A stretch of DNA of 23,433 bases from Omnitrophica WOR_2 bacterium RIFCSPLOWO2_01_FULL_41_12 (GTDB taxonomy: Bacteria > Omnitrophota > Gorgyraeia > Gygaellales > Profunditerraquicolaceae), in assembly GCA_001805765.1 (NCBI GenBank), contig MHGW01000032.1, positions 1 to 23,433 of the forward strand, written 5' to 3'. Under the pieces are notes generated by a model. The model saw only the letters and a program-made list of their open reading frames with translations. It did no database searches and was not told where the DNA came from. This document shows, piece by piece, positions 20,975-23,433 of this stretch; position 1 is the stretch's first letter, and each line of letters begins with the position of its first letter. The position numbers and the translations under genes are program-made.

Positions 20975-22395
20975 TGATAAAACATAGTTTTAATGATACT
21001 ATTGCGGCGATGGCGACAGCGGTTGGTGAATCGGGTATTGGGATTGTGCGCATTAGCGGCAAAGAGGCATTAAAAGTGGCAGATAAAATTTTTGTTTCTA
21101 AGGATGGGAAAAAATCTTCCACTTTTAAGACCTATACTATGCATTATGGTTGGATTATAGAAAATCAAAAATCAAAAATCAAAAATCAAAAATTTAAAAG
21201 ACCGAAGGAATTTATTGATGAGGTCATATTGACAGTAATGCGCGCTCCTAAATCTTATACCAAGGAAGACGTAGTTGAGATAAATTGCCATGGCGGGATT
21301 GTGGCTTTACGTAGAGTATTAGATTTGGTTTTAGAAAATGGCTGCCGTTTGGCTGAACCGGGCGAGTTTACTAAGCGCGCTTTTTTAAACGGAAGAATTG
21401 ATTTAGCCCAGGCAGAGGCAGTTTTAGATATTATCCGTGCCAAGACCGACTCTGCCTTAAAGATTGGAGCAGGGCAGTTAAAGGGGGTGTTATCCAAAAA
21501 AATAAATAATTTAAGAGAGCGATTACTGGAAATACTGACTATTTTAGAAGCAAATATTGATTTTCCTGAGGAGGAAATAGGGGCAATGAACTTAAAGCAG
21601 ATTCAGGAAAATTTAAGCCAGATTAAGAAGGAATTAATGCATATTTTAGAAAACTCAAAATACGGCCGCATCTTTCGCGAAGGCATAAATGTGGTTATTT
21701 GCGGCAAGCCTAATGTAGGTAAATCTTCACTTTTAAATGCCCTTTTAAAACAAGAACGCTCTATTGTTACGCCTATTGCCGGCACAACCAGAGATACCAT
21801 TGAAGAGGTCATTGATATTAAAGGTATTCCGATCAGGATTGTGGATACTGCCGGAATAATTGAACCGCGGGATTTGATCGAAAAAAAAGCGGTTCTGCGC
21901 GCAAAGAGTTATATCGATTTAGCGGATTTAGTGCTTTTGGTTTTTGACGCCAGTCAAAAATTAAGCCCGGACGACGCAGTGCTCATGGCAAAATTAAAGA
22001 ACAAGACCATAATTGCGTTGATCAACAAAATAGACCTAAAAATTAAATTAGAGAAAGATAAAATCTTAAAAAGATTTAAAAATGTAATTGATATCTCGGC
22101 AAAAAAATCAAAGAATATCGACCTGCTTGAAGATGCGATTGCCGGTTTAATCTATAATGGCCGGGTGATGGCTGCAGAACCAATCATGGTGAGTAATTTA
22201 AGGCATATCGGACTACTGGGTGAGGCGCAAAAACTTATTGCCCAGGCGCAAGATTCGTTAGATAATAAAGTGTCTGTAGAGTTTATGAGCCAGGATATAA
22301 AAGATGCGCTGGCGTATCTGGACGATTTATTGGGCAAGCGTTTTACCGAGGACTTATTAGACAAGATATTTTCTGAGTTTTGTATCGGTAAGTAA
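20974..22395 (+). CDS. mnmE: tRNA modification GTPase MnmE
   Basis: This 473-residue protein acts with MnmG to install the 5-carboxymethylaminomethyl group on wobble U34 of tRNAs. The N-terminal folate-binding domain begins Asp-Thr-Ile-Ala-Ala-Met-Ala-Thr and contains Ala-Glu-Pro-Gly-Glu-Phe-Thr-Lys-Arg-Ala-Phe-Leu-Asn-Gly. The G domain has P-loop G244-K-P-N-V-G-K-S, Gly-Thr-Thr-Arg-Asp-Thr and Asp-Thr-Ala-Gly-Ile, and the protein ends in the characteristic Cys-Ile-Gly-Lys. Residues about 63-72 are a Lys/Asn/Gln insertion coded by a 7-bp tandem repeat. The ATG overlaps the folC stop by one base. MnmE uses methylene-tetrahydrofolate, so its place beside folC and folE makes sense. Confidence 0.95.
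   Translation: MIKHSFNDTIAAMATAVGESGIGIVRISGKEALKVADKIFVSKDGKKSSTFKTYTMHYGWIIENQKSKIKNQKFKRPKEFIDEVILTVMRAPKSYTKEDVVEINCHGGIVALRRVLDLVLENGCRLAEPGEFTKRAFLNGRIDLAQAEAVLDIIRAKTDSALKIGAGQLKGVLSKKINNLRERLLEILTILEANIDFPEEEIGAMNLKQIQENLSQIKKELMHILENSKYGRIFREGINVVICGKPNVGKSSLLNALLKQERSIVTPIAGTTRDTIEEVIDIKGIPIRIVDTAGIIEPRDLIEKKAVLRAKSYIDLADLVLLVFDASQKLSPDDAVLMAKLKNKTIIALINKIDLKIKLEKDKILKRFKNVIDISAKKSKNIDLLEDAIAGLIYNGRVMAAEPIMVSNLRHIGLLGEAQKLIAQAQDSLDNKVSVEFMSQDIKDALAYLDDLLGKRFTEDLLDKIFSEFCIGK
21161..21195 (+). repeat. 7-bp tandem repeat AAAATCA x4 inside mnmE
   Basis: Four perfect AAAATCA units (21161-21188) are followed by a degenerate fifth (AAAATTT). They encode a low-complexity Asn-Gln-Lys-Ser-Lys-Ile-Lys-Asn-Gln-Lys stretch at a loop position of the N-terminal domain. 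One unit gained or lost would shift the frame of mnmE. Confidence 0.85.
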
Positions 22396-22408
22396 TCGCG
22401 GAGGTTTA

Positions 22409-22966
22409 ATGGATAAAAAAAAGATTGAAAAGGCGATTAAAGAGATATTAGAGGCAATTGGCGAGGATCCCAAAAGAAAAGACCTGCAAGATACGCCCCG
22501 GCGCGTAGCAGAGATGTACGAAGAGATATTGTCGGGCATGCATCAGGACCCAGAGAAAGAATTGGAAGTAATCTTAGAACAGAAGCACGACGAGATCATT
22601 CTCTTAAAGAATATTCCGCTTTATTCGATTTGCGAACATCACCTTACTCCTTTTATGGGCCGGGCACACCTAGCCTATATCCCTAAACAAGGGCGGGTTA
22701 CCGGGCTAAGTAAGTTAGCCAGGGTGGTAGATATTTTATCTAAGCGGCCGCAGGTACAAGAACGTTTAACCACCCAGATCGCCGATATCATTATGTCTAA
22801 ACTTAAACCCCAAGGTTGTATGGTAATTATTGAGGCAGAACACCTCTGTTTATCTATGCGGGGAGTGAGAAAACCCGGGACATTAACGGTAACGTCAGTG
22901 GTCAGGGGGGTATTTAAAGAAAACGAAAAGACCCGGCAAGAAACCCTGGCCTTGATTAAATTCTAA
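22409..22966 (+). CDS. folE: GTP cyclohydrolase I
   Basis: This 185-residue type I enzyme makes 7,8-dihydroneopterin triphosphate from GTP, the first step of the pterin branch of folate synthesis. Zinc ligands C75, H78 and C147 and the catalytic H77 are in Cys-Glu-His-His-Leu-Thr-Pro-Phe and Glu-His-Leu-Cys-Leu. The segments Pro-Arg-Arg-Val-Ala-Glu-Met-Tyr, Gly-Leu-Ser-Lys-Leu-Ala-Arg and Arg-Pro-Gln-Val-Gln-Glu-Arg-Leu-Thr are family signatures. GGAGG sits 5-6 bp before the ATG. It lies 13 bp after mnmE and 16 bp before the lipoprotein gene. Length is normal for the core enzyme. Confidence 0.96.
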   Translation: MDKKKIEKAIKEILEAIGEDPKRKDLQDTPRRVAEMYEEILSGMHQDPEKELEVILEQKHDEIILLKNIPLYSICEHHLTPFMGRAHLAYIPKQGRVTGLSKLARVVDILSKRPQVQERLTTQIADIIMSKLKPQGCMVIIEAEHLCLSMRGVRKPGTLTVTSVVRGVFKENEKTRQETLALIKF

Positions 22967-22982
22967 AACCCAAGGAGGCCTA

Positions 22983-23433
22983 ATGGAGAAATCCAAAAGT
23001 TTTAAATTTTTATTTTTGGTTTTACCTTTTTACTTTTTAGTTTTTACTTTTATGGGTTGCGCCACCTATAAATTCACGCACGGTAAAGAGCCGTATCATA
23101 AAGGATATGTGGTGTCTCGAGACGATTATACTATCTTAGAATATACTGCCGGCAAGGATAATAGTGTGCCTAAACTGGATTTAGCCAGGGAGCGTTTCAA
23201 AAGGCGCAGAAAAATAGTAGAACATTATTATAAAAGGATGGGTTTCGTGGAGAATCATTTTAAAATGGTGGCAGTGGATCCGGTGATTTTCTTTATCAAA
23301 ATGGTGGGCGGCGTATTTCGGCTGCCCATTGTCGCCGTTTCAGATTATAGGTATAGAAATAATCCCGCATACAGAGACAGGATAAGGAAAATTGAAGCGG
23401 AAAAAGACCTGGCCGAAGAAGCCCGCATCCAGA
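22983..23433 (+). CDS. Putative lipoprotein, 3' partial
   Basis: An ATG at 22983 with AAGGAGG 5 bp upstream opens a frame that runs off the window end after 150 codons. Residues 1-26 form a lipoprotein signal: Lys-containing start, a Phe/Leu-rich core, then Phe-Met-Gly-Cys with the lipidated Cys at about 26. The following sequence is basic and Tyr-rich, with a hydrophobic stretch Val-Ile-Phe-Phe-Ile-Lys-Met-Val-Gly-Gly near 102-111 and a charged helical tail (Lys-Ile-Glu-Ala-Glu-Lys-Asp-Leu-Ala-Glu-Glu). I do not recognise the family. The signal core is encoded by a degenerate 7-bp repeat. The residue after the Cys is Ala, which by E. coli rules would not retain it in the inner membrane, so an outer-membrane location is possible. 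Confidence 0.72.
   Translation, partial: MEKSKSFKFLFLVLPFYFLVFTFMGCATYKFTHGKEPYHKGYVVSRDDYTILEYTAGKDNSVPKLDLARERFKRRRKIVEHYYKRMGFVENHFKMVAVDPVIFFIKMVGGVFRLPIVAVSDYRYRNNPAYRDRIRKIEAEKDLAEEARIQ
22999..23054 (+). repeat. Degenerate 7-bp T-rich tandem repeat encoding a lipoprotein signal core
   Basis: Eight consecutive heptamers fit the pattern TTTTTAn loosely; the clearest are TTTTTAC, TTTTTAG, TTTTTAC and TTTTATG from 23027 to 23054. Read in frame they give the Phe/Leu/Val-rich hydrophobic core of the lipoprotein signal peptide. Confidence 0.6.

Noticed and set aside
21161..21195. CRISPR-like repeat
   Set aside because: It is a contiguous 7-bp tandem array without spacers inside a coding gene.

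Overview
The window is a moderately AT-rich bacterial chromosome segment with 20 protein genes, all on the + strand and mostly spaced by -29 to +40 bp, so it reads as a few long co-directional transcription units. No rRNA, tRNA, CRISPR array, phage or transposase gene is visible. The gene content suggests a deep-branching, uncultured-type Gram-negative lineage. It includes a Sec-exported metallopeptidase fused to an outer-membrane barrel, a lipoprotein, PAC2 and PilZ proteins, paired Ddl-like ATP-grasp ligases with lysine 2,3-aminomutase, and an EF-G-like GTPase. Omnitrophota or a relative in the PVC neighbourhood is my best guess; this is inference from style, not a database match.

Region 1 (1-11743) runs from a DUF2156-type protein cut by the window edge through a DnaQ-like exonuclease, pabB-pabC (4-aminobenzoate synthesis), a membrane PilZ/coiled-coil/alpha-toroid fusion, a Nth-family DNA glycosylase, an M1 peptidase fused to an Omp85-like barrel, an M20 peptidase, a PAC2 protein and a HAD phosphatase. 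Many of these genes overlap by 1-29 bp.

Region 2 (11744-12148) is the only long gap. It holds a good promoter overlapped by two NrdR-box-like palindromes 32 bp apart. A strong Shine-Dalgarno sequence with no proper gene behind it follows, then a terminator-like hairpin, then about 200 bp made of three abutting inverted repeats that run into the start codon of the next gene.

Region 3 (12149-15317) holds two divergent D-Ala-D-Ala-ligase-like ATP-grasp enzymes translationally coupled to a lysine 2,3-aminomutase. The aminomutase keeps all its key residues, while the ligases have lost residues typical of Ddl. Together they look like a small pathway for making and ligating beta-lysine or another amino acid.

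Region 4 (15318-23433) starts at a near-consensus promoter. It carries an EF-G-like GTPase with Tyr in place of the catalytic His, a YchF relative that has lost its P-loop, purH, folC, mnmE, folE and a lipoprotein cut by the window end. With pabB and pabC upstream, the window holds four folate-synthesis genes plus two enzymes that consume folate cofactors (PurH and MnmE).

Tandem 7-bp repeats occur inside three genes: two signal-peptide regions and an insertion in mnmE.
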